64,000 bases of DNA from Streptomyces tendae (GTDB lineage: Bacteria > Actinomycetota > Actinomycetes > Streptomycetales > Streptomycetaceae), in the NCBI RefSeq assembly GCF_014650435.1, contig NZ_BMUY01000010.1, positions 124,001-188,000 of the forward strand, read 5' to 3'. The notes under the pieces are model-generated. The model saw only the letters and a program-made list of their open reading frames with translations. It did no database searches and had not been told where the DNA came from. Of this stretch, positions 25,835-33,831 are shown piece after piece (positions within the stretch are counted from its first letter, which is position 1; each line of letters opens with the position of its first letter). Position numbers and translations under genes: made by a program.

Positions 25835-27964
25835 CTACGCGGGCACGCTCGCCACCCCCGCCTCCAGGAACCGCCCCCCGTTCACCCGCTCCGAGACCCC
25901 CTCGCGGTCCAGGTACGGCGTGATGCCGCCCAGGTGGAAGGGCCAGCCCGCGCCGGTGATCAGGCAGAGGTCGATGTCCTGGGCCTCGGCGACGACGCCC
26001 TCGTCGAGCATGAGGCCGATCTCCTGGGCCACCGCGTCCAGGACGCGGTCGCGGACCTGGTCCTCCGTCAGGACGGTGTCGCCCTGCTTGAGGAGCGCGG
26101 CGACCTCCGGGTCCAGCTCGGGCTTGCCGCTGTCGTAGACGTAGAAGCCGCGCTTGCCGGCCTCGACGACCGCCTTCAGGTTCGGGGAGACCGTGAAGCG
26201 CTCGGGGAAGGCCCGGTTGAGGGTCTCCGAGACGTGCAGGCCGATGGCCGGGCCGACCAGCTCCAAGAGGACCAGTGGGGACATCGGCAGGCCGAGGGGC
26301 TCCACCGCCTTCTCCGCCACCGGCACCGGCGTGCCCTCGTCGATGACGTTCTGGATCTCGCCCATGAAGCGGGTCAGGATGCGGTTGACCACGAACGCCG
26401 GGGCGTCCTTGACCAGGACCGCGGTCTTCTTCAGCTTCTTGGCGACGCCGAACGCCGTGGCCAGCGAGGCCTCGTCGGTCTGCTCGCCGCGGACGATCTC
26501 CAGCAGGGGGAGGATCGCGACCGGGTTGAAGAAGTGGAAGCCGACGACCCGCTCGGGGTGCTTCAGCTTCGAGGCCATCTCCGAGACGGAGAGGGAGGAG
26601 GTGTTCGTGGCCAGGATCGCGTGCGCGGGGGCCACCGCCTCGACCTCGGCGAAGACCTTCTGCTTGACGCCCATCTCCTCGAACACGGCCTCGATGACGA
26701 AGTCCGCGTCCGCGAAGCCCTCGGCCTTGTCCAGGACACCGGTGACCAGCGCCTTGAGGCGGTTCGCCTTGTCCTGGTTGATGCGGCCCTTGCCCAGCAG
26801 CTTGTCGATCTCGGCGTGGACGTAGCCCACGCCCTTGTCGACGCGCTCCTGGTCGATGTCCGTGAGGACGACCGGGACCTCCAGGCGGCGGAGGAAGAGC
26901 AGGGCCAGCTGGCTGGCCATCAGGCCGGCGCCGACGACGCCCACCTTCGTCACCGGGCGGGCCAGCGACTTGTCCGGGGCACCGGCGGGGCGCTTGCCGC
27001 GCTTCTGGACCAGGTTGAAGGCGTAGATGCCGGAGCGCAGTTCGCCGCCCATGATCAGGTCGGCGAGGGCCTGGTCCTCGGCGTCGTAGCCCTGCTGGAG
27101 GTCGCCGTTCTTGGCGGTGGCGATGATGTCCAGGGCGCGGTAGGCGGCCGGGGCGGCGCCGTGCACCTTGCCGTCGGCGATGAACCGGCCGCGCGCGACC
27201 GCCTGGTCCCAGGACTCGCCGCGGTCGATCAGCGGACGCTCGACGGTGATCTCGCCCTTGAGGACGGACGCCGTCCACAGCAGCGACTGCTCCAGGAAGT
27301 CCGCGCCCTCGAAGATCGCGTCGGCGATGCCGAGTTCGAAGACCTGCTTGCCCTTGAGCTGCTTGTTCTGGTTGAGGCTGTTCTCGATGATCACGGAGAC
27401 GGCCTTGTCGGCGCCGATCAGGTTCGGCAGCAGCGTGCAGCCGCCCCAGCCGGGGACCAGGCCGAGGAAGACCTCGGGGAGGGAGAAGGCCGGGAGGGCC
27501 GCCGACACCGTGCGGTAGGTGCAGTGCAGGCCGATCTCGACGCCGCCGCCCATGGCCGCGCCGTTGTAGTACCCGAAGGACGGCACCGCGAGGTTCGCCA
27601 GGCGCTTGAGGACGTCGTGACCGCCCTTGCCGATGGCCAGCGCGTCCTCGTGCCGCTTCAGCAGCTCGACGCCCTTGAGGTCGGCGCCGACCGCGAAGAT
27701 GAACGGCTTGCCGGTGACGCCGACGCCGACGATGTCGCCGTCCGCGGCCTCCTTCTCGACCTGGTCGAGGGCGGCGTCGATGTTGGCCAGCGACTGCGGG
27801 CCGAGCGTGGTCGGCTTGGTGTGGTCGTGGCCGTTGTCCAGGGTGATCAGCGCGAAGCGGCCCGCGCCCAGGGGGAGGTCGAAGTGGCGCACGTGGGCGC
27901 TGGTGACGACCTCGCCGGGGAACAGCTCGGCCGCACCCTTCAGCAGCTCTGCGGTGGTGCTCAC
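25835..27964 (-). CDS. fadB: 3-hydroxyacyl-CoA dehydrogenase / enoyl-CoA hydratase FadB
   Basis: Bifunctional beta-oxidation enzyme, 709 residues, starting at GTG 27964 inside the fadA stop (GTGA overlap) with a GGGGGA ribosome site. N-terminal crotonase domain (about 1-200: FALITLDNG, MGGGVEIGLHC, PEVFLGLVPGWGG) hydrates enoyl-CoA. The NAD-binding domain (VGVVGAGLMASQLALLFLRR, about 340) and C-terminal 3HCDH domains (FHFFNPVAILPLLEIV) oxidise the 3-hydroxyacyl-CoA. With FadA it completes the fatty-acid degradation spiral. Third-position GC is high and motifs are complete; no sign of damage. Confidence 0.93.
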   Translation of the reverse strand: MSTTAELLKGAAELFPGEVVTSAHVRHFDLPLGAGRFALITLDNGHDHTKPTTLGPQSLANIDAALDQVEKEAADGDIVGVGVTGKPFIFAVGADLKGVELLKRHEDALAIGKGGHDVLKRLANLAVPSFGYYNGAAMGGGVEIGLHCTYRTVSAALPAFSLPEVFLGLVPGWGGCTLLPNLIGADKAVSVIIENSLNQNKQLKGKQVFELGIADAIFEGADFLEQSLLWTASVLKGEITVERPLIDRGESWDQAVARGRFIADGKVHGAAPAAYRALDIIATAKNGDLQQGYDAEDQALADLIMGGELRSGIYAFNLVQKRGKRPAGAPDKSLARPVTKVGVVGAGLMASQLALLFLRRLEVPVVLTDIDQERVDKGVGYVHAEIDKLLGKGRINQDKANRLKALVTGVLDKAEGFADADFVIEAVFEEMGVKQKVFAEVEAVAPAHAILATNTSSLSVSEMASKLKHPERVVGFHFFNPVAILPLLEIVRGEQTDEASLATAFGVAKKLKKTAVLVKDAPAFVVNRILTRFMGEIQNVIDEGTPVPVAEKAVEPLGLPMSPLVLLELVGPAIGLHVSETLNRAFPERFTVSPNLKAVVEAGKRGFYVYDSGKPELDPEVAALLKQGDTVLTEDQVRDRVLDAVAQEIGLMLDEGVVAEAQDIDLCLITGAGWPFHLGGITPYLDREGVSERVNGGRFLEAGVASVPA

Positions 27965-29178
27965 TTGTCCCCCTCGAAGTGCGGGTTCTCCCAGATGACC
28001 GTGGCGCCCATGCCGAAGCCGACGCACATGGTCGTCAGGCCGTAGCGGACGTTCGGCTGTTCCTCGAACTGGCGGGCCAGCTGCGTCATCAGGCGGACGC
28101 CCGAGGATGCCAGCGGGTGGCCGAAGGCGATGGCGCCGCCGTACTGGTTGACGCGCGCGTCGTCGTCGGCGATGCCGTAGTGCTCCAGGAACGCGAGGAC
28201 CTGGACGGCGAATGCCTCGTTGATCTCGAACAGACCGATGTCGGAGATCGACAGGCCCGCCTGCGCCAGCGCCTTCTCGGTGGCCGGGATCGGGCCGTAG
28301 CCCATGACCTCCGGCTCGACGCCCGCGAAGGAGTACGCGACCAGGCGCATCTTCACGGGGAGGTTGTTCTCGCGGGCGAAGTCCTCGCTCGCGATGAGGG
28401 AGGCGGTCGCGCCGTCGTTCAGACCGGCCGCGTTGCCCGCGGTGACCCGGCCGTGCACGCGGAACGGCGTCTTCAGGCCCGCCAGGTTCTCCAGCGTGGT
28501 GCCAGGACGCATCGGCTCGTCGGCGGTGACCAGGCCCCAGCCCGTCTCACCGGCCTCTTCGTTGGTGCGGCGCACCGAGATCGGCACCAGGTCGGCCTGG
28601 ATCTGGCCGTTGGCGTACGCCTTGGCGGCCTTCTCCTGCGAACGCACCGCGTACTCGTCGGCGCGCTGCTTGGTGATCGACGGGTAGCGGTCGTGCAGGT
28701 TCTCCGCGGTCATGCCCATGAACAGGGCGGACTCGTCGACCAGCTTCTCGCTGACGAACCGCGGGTTCGGGTCGACGCCCTCGCCCATCGGGTGGCGGCC
28801 CATGTGCTCGACACCGCCCGCGATCGCGACGTCGTACGCCCCGAAGGCGACGGACCCGGCCACCGTGGTGACGGCGGTCAGGGCGCCCGCGCACATGCGG
28901 TCGATGGAGTAGCCCGGGACCGAGGTGGGCAGGCCCGCCAGGATGCCGGCGGTGCGGCCGATGGTCAGGCCCTGGTCACCGATCTGCGTGGTCGCGGCGA
29001 CGGCGACCTCGTCGATCTTCTTGGGGTCGAGACCGGGGTTGCGGCGCAGCAGCTCCCGGATCGCCTTCACGACCAGGTCGTCGGCGCGGGTCTCGTGGTA
29101 GATGCCCTTCGGGCCCGCCTTGCCGAACGGGGTGCGGACGCCGTCGACGAAGACGACGTCCCTGACGGTACGAGGCAC
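27961..29178 (-). CDS. fadA: Acetyl-CoA acyltransferase (thiolase) FadA
   Basis: Thiolase of 405 residues, starting at GTG 29178 with GGAGGAGAG upstream. Catalytic residues visible: nucleophile Cys in SIDRMCAGALTAV, His in GGAIAFGHPLASSG, and the C-terminal Cys in TTMCVGFGMGATV. NEAFAVQVLAF is also present. It cleaves 3-ketoacyl-CoA to acetyl-CoA and a shortened acyl-CoA. First gene of the fadAB operon; a palindromic operator candidate lies 50-90 bp upstream. Confidence 0.93.
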   Translation of the reverse strand: MPRTVRDVVFVDGVRTPFGKAGPKGIYHETRADDLVVKAIRELLRRNPGLDPKKIDEVAVAATTQIGDQGLTIGRTAGILAGLPTSVPGYSIDRMCAGALTAVTTVAGSVAFGAYDVAIAGGVEHMGRHPMGEGVDPNPRFVSEKLVDESALFMGMTAENLHDRYPSITKQRADEYAVRSQEKAAKAYANGQIQADLVPISVRRTNEEAGETGWGLVTADEPMRPGTTLENLAGLKTPFRVHGRVTAGNAAGLNDGATASLIASEDFARENNLPVKMRLVAYSFAGVEPEVMGYGPIPATEKALAQAGLSISDIGLFEINEAFAVQVLAFLEHYGIADDDARVNQYGGAIAFGHPLASSGVRLMTQLARQFEEQPNVRYGLTTMCVGFGMGATVIWENPHFEGDK

Positions 29179-29227
29179 GATGGCTCTCCTCCAGGGTGCG
29201 GGATGGCACTGCTGCGGCACGCATGCA

Positions 29228-29270
29228 CTGAGCGCGCGCTCAGCCCCATGCTACTTATGAGTAACGTAGC
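29228..29270 (-). promoter_or_regulatory. fadAB promoter with palindromic operator candidate
   Basis: A perfect 16-bp palindrome, CTGAGCGCGCGCTCAG, spans 29228-29243. Next to it, 29250-29270 is an imperfect inverted repeat (GCTAC ... GTAGC around TTATGAGTAA). On the minus strand TAGCAT (29247-29252) could be the -10, which would place the start site inside the palindrome, as expected for a repressor site. The remainder of the gap to 29427 shows nothing else. Confidence 0.55.
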
Positions 29271-29427
29271 TGCCCAGTCCCCCCGGCGGGAGCGGCGAAG
29301 GTCACACCGCCCGTCACACCACCGGAGGACCCGGTCACCCGGGCGCCCGCTGAGGTGGCCGCCCCAGGGAACGCCCCCGGGCGCCCCGGAACCGCACCGC
29401 GACCTTGGCCGGAGTCCGCCGTTCCTG

Positions 29428-30714
29428 CTACGCCGCCTCCCGGCCCAGCGCCGCCACCAGCACCGGTGTCACCTGCTCCACCTGCCAGGGCCGGGCCCCG
29501 TGTCCGGCCAGCGCCGCGCCCACGGACTCGGCGTCGACCACCGCGGGCGGCTCCCAGCAGACGCGGCGCACCGTGTCCGGCGTGATCAGGTTCTCCTGGG
29601 GCATACCGAGCCGCTCGGCCAGCGCCGTCACCGCCGCGCGCGCCGCGGTCAGCCGGGCCGCGGCGGCCGGGTCCTTGTCGGCCCAGGCCCGAGGCGGCGG
29701 GGGGCCGGTCACCGGCTGGCCGGGCTGCGGCAGCTGCGACTCGGACAGCGCCCTGGCCCGGTCGACCGACAGCTGCCACTGCTCAAGCTGCCGACGGTTC
29801 ACCCGCCCGAACCCGTTCAGGGCGGCCAGTGCGTGCGCGTTGGCCGGCAGTGCGAGCGCGGCCTCGACGATGGCCGCGTCCCCGAGCACCTTGCCGGGGG
29901 AGACGTCCCGGCGCTGCGCGATCCGGTCCCGGGCCTGCCACAGCTCCCGGACCACGGCGAGCTGGCGGCGCCTGCGCACCTTGTGCATGCCGGACGTACG
30001 ACGCCAGGGGTCCTTGCGCGGCTCGGGCGGCGGAGCCGACGCGATCGCGTGGAACTCCTGCCGGGCCCACTCCAGCTTGCCCTGGCGGTCCAGCTCCTTC
30101 TCCAGGGCGTCCCGCAGGTCGACCAGCAGCTCGACGTCGAGCGCGGCGTAGCGCAGCCAGGGCTCGGGCAGCGGGCGCGTCGACCAGTCGACGGCCGAGT
30201 GGCCCTTCTCCAGGACGAAGCCCAGGACGTTCTCCACCATCGCGCCGAGGCCGACGCGCGGGAAGCCGGCGAGCCGCCCGGCCAGCTCGGTGTCGAAGAG
30301 GAGGGTGGGCACCATCCCTATTTCCCGCAGGCACGGCAGGTCCTGGGTGGCGGCGTGCAGCACCCATTCCGCGTCGGCGATCGCCGCGCCGAGGCCGGAG
30401 AGGTCGGGGCAGGCCACCGGGTCGATCAGGGCCGTGCCCGCGCCCGCACGGCGCAGCTGCACCAGGTACGCGCGCTGGCCGTAGCGGTACCCGGAGGCGC
30501 GCTCGGCGTCGACGGCGACGGGGCCGCTCCCGGCGGCGAAGGCGGCGGTCACCTCGGCGAGGGCGTCCGCGTCGGCGATCACCGGCGGAATGCCCTCGCG
30601 CGGTTCGAGCAAGGGGATCGGCGCCTGACTCGCAGAAGATCCGGCGTCGTCCGGAGGGGCGCCTCCGGTGGTTCGCAGTGGACGGTCTGCTGCGGTTTCG
30701 TGGGCGTCGGTCAC
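29428..30714 (-). CDS. rnd: Ribonuclease D-like 3'-5' exonuclease
   Basis: 428 residues. The DEDD exonuclease domain shows VAVDAERASGYRYGQ (motif I, D-x-E), LFDTELAGRL and YAALDVELLVDLRDALE (C-terminal motif with Y and D). An HRDC domain follows (LAVVRELWQARDRIAQRRDVSPGKVLGD), then a Streptomyces-type C-terminal extension. RNase D trims the 3' ends of tRNA and other stable RNAs. Start GTG 30714 lacks a ribosome site but is preceded by TACCCT and six bases, so the mRNA is probably leaderless. Its N-terminal 30 residues are Pro/Ala-rich and poorly conserved. Confidence 0.88.
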   Translation of the reverse strand: MTDAHETAADRPLRTTGGAPPDDAGSSASQAPIPLLEPREGIPPVIADADALAEVTAAFAAGSGPVAVDAERASGYRYGQRAYLVQLRRAGAGTALIDPVACPDLSGLGAAIADAEWVLHAATQDLPCLREIGMVPTLLFDTELAGRLAGFPRVGLGAMVENVLGFVLEKGHSAVDWSTRPLPEPWLRYAALDVELLVDLRDALEKELDRQGKLEWARQEFHAIASAPPPEPRKDPWRRTSGMHKVRRRRQLAVVRELWQARDRIAQRRDVSPGKVLGDAAIVEAALALPANAHALAALNGFGRVNRRQLEQWQLSVDRARALSESQLPQPGQPVTGPPPPRAWADKDPAAAARLTAARAAVTALAERLGMPQENLITPDTVRRVCWEPPAVVDAESVGAALAGHGARPWQVEQVTPVLVAALGREAA

Positions 30715-30740
30715 CTGTCAAGGGTATCGGTGGATCGACC

Positions 30741-30774
30741 GAGCCCGCCGACGGAACGTTCCGTCGGCGGGCTC
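30741..30774 (-). terminator. Loop-less 34-bp palindrome after whiI
   Basis: Arms 30741-30757 and 30758-30774 form a perfect 17+17 palindrome, able to make a cruciform or terminator hairpin. It lies downstream of whiI (minus) and close to the RNase D promoter. A second small hairpin (CAGTGAA/TTCACTG, 30799-30805 and 30814-30820) follows on the whiI side. Confidence 0.65.
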
Positions 30775-30825
30775 CGGGGGGTCGTAAACCAGTCAGGTCA
30801 GTGAAAGATCCGCTTCACTGCGTCG

Positions 30826-30915
30826 GTGGGGAAGGGGAGAAGGAGGGGGGAGGGGAGGGGGCGGAAGAGGCGGGGAGGGGGAGTCGGGGAAGCGCGGGGA
30901 GCGGGGGAAGTGGGG
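30826..30915 (+). repeat. Polypurine G-rich tract beside whiI stop
   Basis: About 90 bases almost entirely purine on the plus strand, with more than ten runs of three to six G. It is immediately downstream of the whiI stop codon; the whiI transcript would read C-rich here. It could form G-quadruplex or triplex DNA on the plus strand. Confidence 0.7.
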
Positions 30916-31578
30916 TCAGTGGATGATGCCCGTGCGCAGGGCCACCGCGACCATGCCGGCCCGGTCCCCCGTGCCGAGCTTGCGGGCGATGCGGGCCAGG
31001 TGGCTCTTGACGGTCAGGGCGGACAGGCCCATCGAGACGCCGATCGCCTTGTTCGACTGGCCCTCCGCGACCAGTCGCAGCACCTCCACCTCGCGGCCGG
31101 AGAGCTCGCGGTAGCCGCCCGGGTGGCTCGGGGCGCCCGGGGGGCGGCGGTGCAGGCGGGCGGCGGCGGCGCCGATGGGGGCGGCGCCCGGCCGGGTGGG
31201 GAGCCCGACGTTGGTGCGGGTGCCGGTGACGACGTAGCCCTTGACGCCGCCGGCGAGGGCGTTGCGGACGGCGCCGATGTCGTCGGCGGCGGACAGGGCG
31301 AGCCCGTTGGGCCAGCCCGCGGCGCGGGTCTCCGACAGCAGGGTCAGACCGGAGCCGTCGGGGAGGTGAACGTCGGCGACGCAGATGTCGCGGGGGTTGC
31401 CGATGCGGGGACGAGCCTCCGCGACGGACGAGGCCTCGATGACGTCGCGCACACCGAGTGCCCACAGGTGGCGGGTGACGGTGGAACGGACGCGCGGGTC
31501 GGCCACGACCACCATGGCGGTCGGCTTGTTCGGGCGGTAGGCGACCAGGCTTGCAGGCTGCTCGAGGAGAACGGACAC
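30916..31578 (-). CDS. whiI: Sporulation regulator WhiI (orphan response-regulator-like)
   Basis: 220 residues from GTG 31578, fixed by AGGAGG just upstream. Receiver-like domain (about 20-130): VVVADPRVRSTV, CVADVHLPDGSG, LALSAADD, VKGYVVTG. The acidic pocket is reduced: one Asp follows the first strand instead of the usual pair, in line with reports that WhiI has an atypical phosphorylation pocket. C-terminal LuxR-type helix-turn-helix: LSGREVEVLRLVAEGQSNKAIG...LTVKSHLARIARKLGTGDRA. WhiI acts late in Streptomyces aerial-hypha development, before spore maturation. No kinase gene is adjacent. The upstream promoter matches sigma-WhiG. The RNase D / DUF3000 / hemE context also matches the remembered S. 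coelicolor order. Confidence 0.9.
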   Translation of the reverse strand: MSVLLEQPASLVAYRPNKPTAMVVVADPRVRSTVTRHLWALGVRDVIEASSVAEARPRIGNPRDICVADVHLPDGSGLTLLSETRAAGWPNGLALSAADDIGAVRNALAGGVKGYVVTGTRTNVGLPTRPGAAPIGAAAARLHRRPPGAPSHPGGYRELSGREVEVLRLVAEGQSNKAIGVSMGLSALTVKSHLARIARKLGTGDRAGMVAVALRTGIIH

Positions 31579-31657
31579 CAGGCCTCCTGGGGTGCGGGGA
31601 CGGGGCCGGCTCATGGGGTTGAAGCCGGGACGAACCGTGCTTTCAAGGTCACAGTCG

Positions 31658-31685
31658 TCTTCGGCACCGAAGGCGTCCGCCTTTA
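31658..31685 (-). promoter_or_regulatory. Sigma-WhiG-type promoter of whiI
   Basis: On the minus strand: TAAA (31682-31685), exactly 16 bases, then GCCGAAGA (31658-31665). The WhiG/FliA-type consensus is TAAA-N16-GCCGATAA. It lies about 80 bp upstream of the whiI start, and whiI is a known WhiG-dependent gene. Confidence 0.85.
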
Positions 31686-31764
31686 GAGAATGATCACGAT
31701 CTGGTGAGTAACAATCCGAGCAATTCGGACACGCTGTCGATCATTCGAAGATCGAACGGTTTCA

Positions 31765-31808
31765 CACTTTGTCGATACGAGGCCGAAAGTGGCCGTGTCG
31801 ACAAAGTG
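31765..31808. repeat. Inverted repeat between DUF3000 gene and whiI
   Basis: Perfect 11-bp arms CACTTTGTCGA (31765-31775) and TCGACAAAGTG (31798-31808). Inside is a smaller GGCC-N6-GGCC stem (31781-31794). It lies in a locally AT-richer stretch 57 bp beyond the DUF3000 stop and 80 bp upstream of the whiI promoter, so it could be a terminator or a developmental regulator site. Confidence 0.55.
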
Positions 31809-31870
31809 ACGGAACCTGCTCCAGGCGTGCGGACCCCCTTGTCCGGAACGATGAACGACGGTCGGTGCGG

Positions 31871-32587
31871 TCAGCGCGACTGCGGGCCGCGCCGCTGCGG
31901 CAGCGTCACGACCGAGGCGTCACCGGGGGCAGCCGGCGGCAGGCCCGCGACCTGGGCCAGCAGATCGCACCAGGAGGCGAGGTGCGCCGCGGTGTCCGGG
32001 ACGCCGCCGAGACCCTCGCGCGGCGTCCAGGACGCCCGGATCTCGATCTGCGAGGCGGACGGGCGCGCCGAGAGCCCTCCGAAGTAGTGGGAACTCGCAC
32101 GCGTGACCGTGCCGCTGGGCTCGCCGTACGTCAGCCCGCGCGCCTGGAGCGCGCCGGTCAGCCAGGACCAGCACACGTCCGGCAGCAGCGGATCGGCCGC
32201 CATCTCCGGTTCCAGCTCGGCCCGCACCAGCGTCACCAGGCGGAAGGTCCCGTGCCAGGCGTCGTGCCCGGCCGGGTCGTGCAGCAGTACCAGCCGCCCG
32301 TCCGCCAGGTCCTCGTCGCCGTCGACGACCGCGGCCTCCAGCGCGTACGCGTGCGGGGCGAGCCGCTGCGGTGCGCGGGTCGCCTCCACCTCGATCTGCG
32401 GCCGCAGCCGCGCGGCCCGCAGCGCCTCCACGGCGGCCGCGAAGGCCGGCGGTGCCGTACTTCCGCCGCTCCCGCCGTTCCCTCCACTTCCGTGGTGACT
32501 CCCCTTGTGCCGGGCCTCTTCCTCGGTCCCCTTCGCGTCGTCCATTCCGCCAGCGCCGTCCGACAGTCGTCCCTGAGCCGCAGCCAT
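31871..32587 (-). CDS. DUF3000 domain protein
   Basis: 238 residues from ATG 32587; ATG 32545 (MDDAKGTEEE) is an alternative start. A Gly/Ser-rich leader is followed by a single compact domain: PPAFAAAVEALRAARLRPQIEVEATRAPQRLAPHAYAL, LVLLHDPAGHDAWHGTFRLVTLVRAELEPEMA, RASSHYFGGLSARPS. This is the actinobacterial family I know as DUF3000, usually beside hemE and RNase D. Function is unknown; there is no membrane segment or cofactor motif. TAATGT sits seven bases before the start with no ribosome site, so the transcript may be leaderless. Divergent from hemE. Confidence 0.75.
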   Translation of the reverse strand: MAAAQGRLSDGAGGMDDAKGTEEEARHKGSHHGSGGNGGSGGSTAPPAFAAAVEALRAARLRPQIEVEATRAPQRLAPHAYALEAAVVDGDEDLADGRLVLLHDPAGHDAWHGTFRLVTLVRAELEPEMAADPLLPDVCWSWLTGALQARGLTYGEPSGTVTRASSHYFGGLSARPSASQIEIRASWTPREGLGGVPDTAAHLASWCDLLAQVAGLPPAAPGDASVVTLPQRRGPQSR

Positions 32588-32738
32588 GCGGGGAACATTA
32601 AGCGGAACGGCGGCCCGGCGCAGGGAGGGACACCCGCGTGCGGACGCGATGTCCGGATCACGCGGTCTTGCGGGGGCGCGCGGGAGCCGCCCCACCCGTG
32701 GTCCGGTGCTGTTCCGGGGCCGTGCGAGACTTGCCGGT

Positions 32739-33806
32739 GTGAGTGCCAACCAGAGCCCCGCGGGCCAGCCGCCGACCGCCACGTACGACTCCGCGTTCCT
32801 CAAGGCGTGCAGGCGTGAGCCGGTGCCGCACACCCCGGTGTGGTTCATGCGGCAGGCCGGGCGCTCGCTGCCGGAGTATCTGAAGGTGCGCGAGGGCGTC
32901 CCGATGCTCGAGTCCTGCATGCGGCCGGAACTCGTGGCCGAGATCACCCTCCAGCCGGTGCGCCGGCACGGGGTGGACGCGGCGATCTACTTCAGCGACA
33001 TCGTGGTCCCGCTCAAGGCCATCGGCATCGACCTCGACATCAAGCCAGGTGTCGGCCCGGTCATCGCGAACCCGATCCGCAGCCGTGCGGACCTCGCGCG
33101 GCTGCGCGACCTCACCCCCGAGGACGTCGCCTACGTCACCGAGGCATTCGGCCTGCTCACCCGCGAGCTGGGCGCCACCCCGCTGATCGGCTTCGCGGGC
33201 GCGCCGTTCACCCTCGCCAGCTACCTCGTGGAGGGCGGCCCGTCCCGCAACCACGAGCACACCAAGGCCCTCATGTACGGCGACCCGCAGCTGTGGGCCG
33301 ACCTCCTGGACCGCCTCGCCGGCATCACGGCAGCCTTCCTCAAGGTGCAGATCGACGCGGGCGCGAGCGCCGTCCAGCTCTTCGACTCCTGGGTCGGCGC
33401 GCTGTCCCCCGCGGACTACCGCCGCTCGGTGCTGCCCGCCTCCCGCAAGGTCTTCGAGGCCGTGTCCGGGTACGGCGTGCCGCGCATCCACTTCGGCGTC
33501 GGCACCGGCGAGCTGCTCGGCCTGCTCGGTGAGGCCGGCGCGGACGTCGTCGGCGTCGACTGGCGCGTCCCGCTGGACGAGGCGGCCCGCCGCGTCGGCC
33601 CCGGCAAGGCGCTCCAGGGCAACCTGGACCCGGCGGTCCTCTTCGCCGGGCAGGAGGCGGTCGAGTCCAAGAGCCGCGAGATCCTGGACGCGGCGGCGGG
33701 CCTGGAGGGCCACGTCTTCAACCTCGGCCACGGCGTCCTGCCGACCACCGACCCGGACGCGCTGACCCGCCTCGTGGAGTACGTCCACACGCAGACCGCG
33801 CGCTGA
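32739..33806 (+). CDS. hemE: Uroporphyrinogen decarboxylase HemE
   Basis: 355 residues. GTG 32739 is chosen because the protein then begins just before the conserved FLKACRREPVPHTPVWFMRQAGRSLPEY block, the family's N-terminal substrate-binding signature. Also visible: FSDIVVPLKAIGIDLD with the catalytic Asp, GFAGAPFTLASYLVEGG and the closing GLEGHVFNLGHGVLP. It removes four acetate carboxyls from uroporphyrinogen III to give coproporphyrinogen III in haem synthesis. No strong ribosome site; possibly leaderless. The later haem genes hemY and chdC lie 11 kb downstream in this window. Confidence 0.94.
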   Translation: MSANQSPAGQPPTATYDSAFLKACRREPVPHTPVWFMRQAGRSLPEYLKVREGVPMLESCMRPELVAEITLQPVRRHGVDAAIYFSDIVVPLKAIGIDLDIKPGVGPVIANPIRSRADLARLRDLTPEDVAYVTEAFGLLTRELGATPLIGFAGAPFTLASYLVEGGPSRNHEHTKALMYGDPQLWADLLDRLAGITAAFLKVQIDAGASAVQLFDSWVGALSPADYRRSVLPASRKVFEAVSGYGVPRIHFGVGTGELLGLLGEAGADVVGVDWRVPLDEAARRVGPGKALQGNLDPAVLFAGQEAVESKSREILDAAAGLEGHVFNLGHGVLPTTDPDALTRLVEYVHTQTAR

Positions 33807-33831
33807 CGCACTCCGCCGCCAAGCCCCCGGC

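Noticed and set aside
25424..28045. 873-codon plus-strand frame over fadB
   Set aside because: Antisense to fadB and rich in Arg/Val/Asp repeats; fadB motifs are all on the minus strand.
31704..32087. 127-codon plus-strand frame between whiI and the DUF3000 gene
   Set aside because: No ribosome site, no domain, and most of it is antisense to DUF3000 coding sequence.
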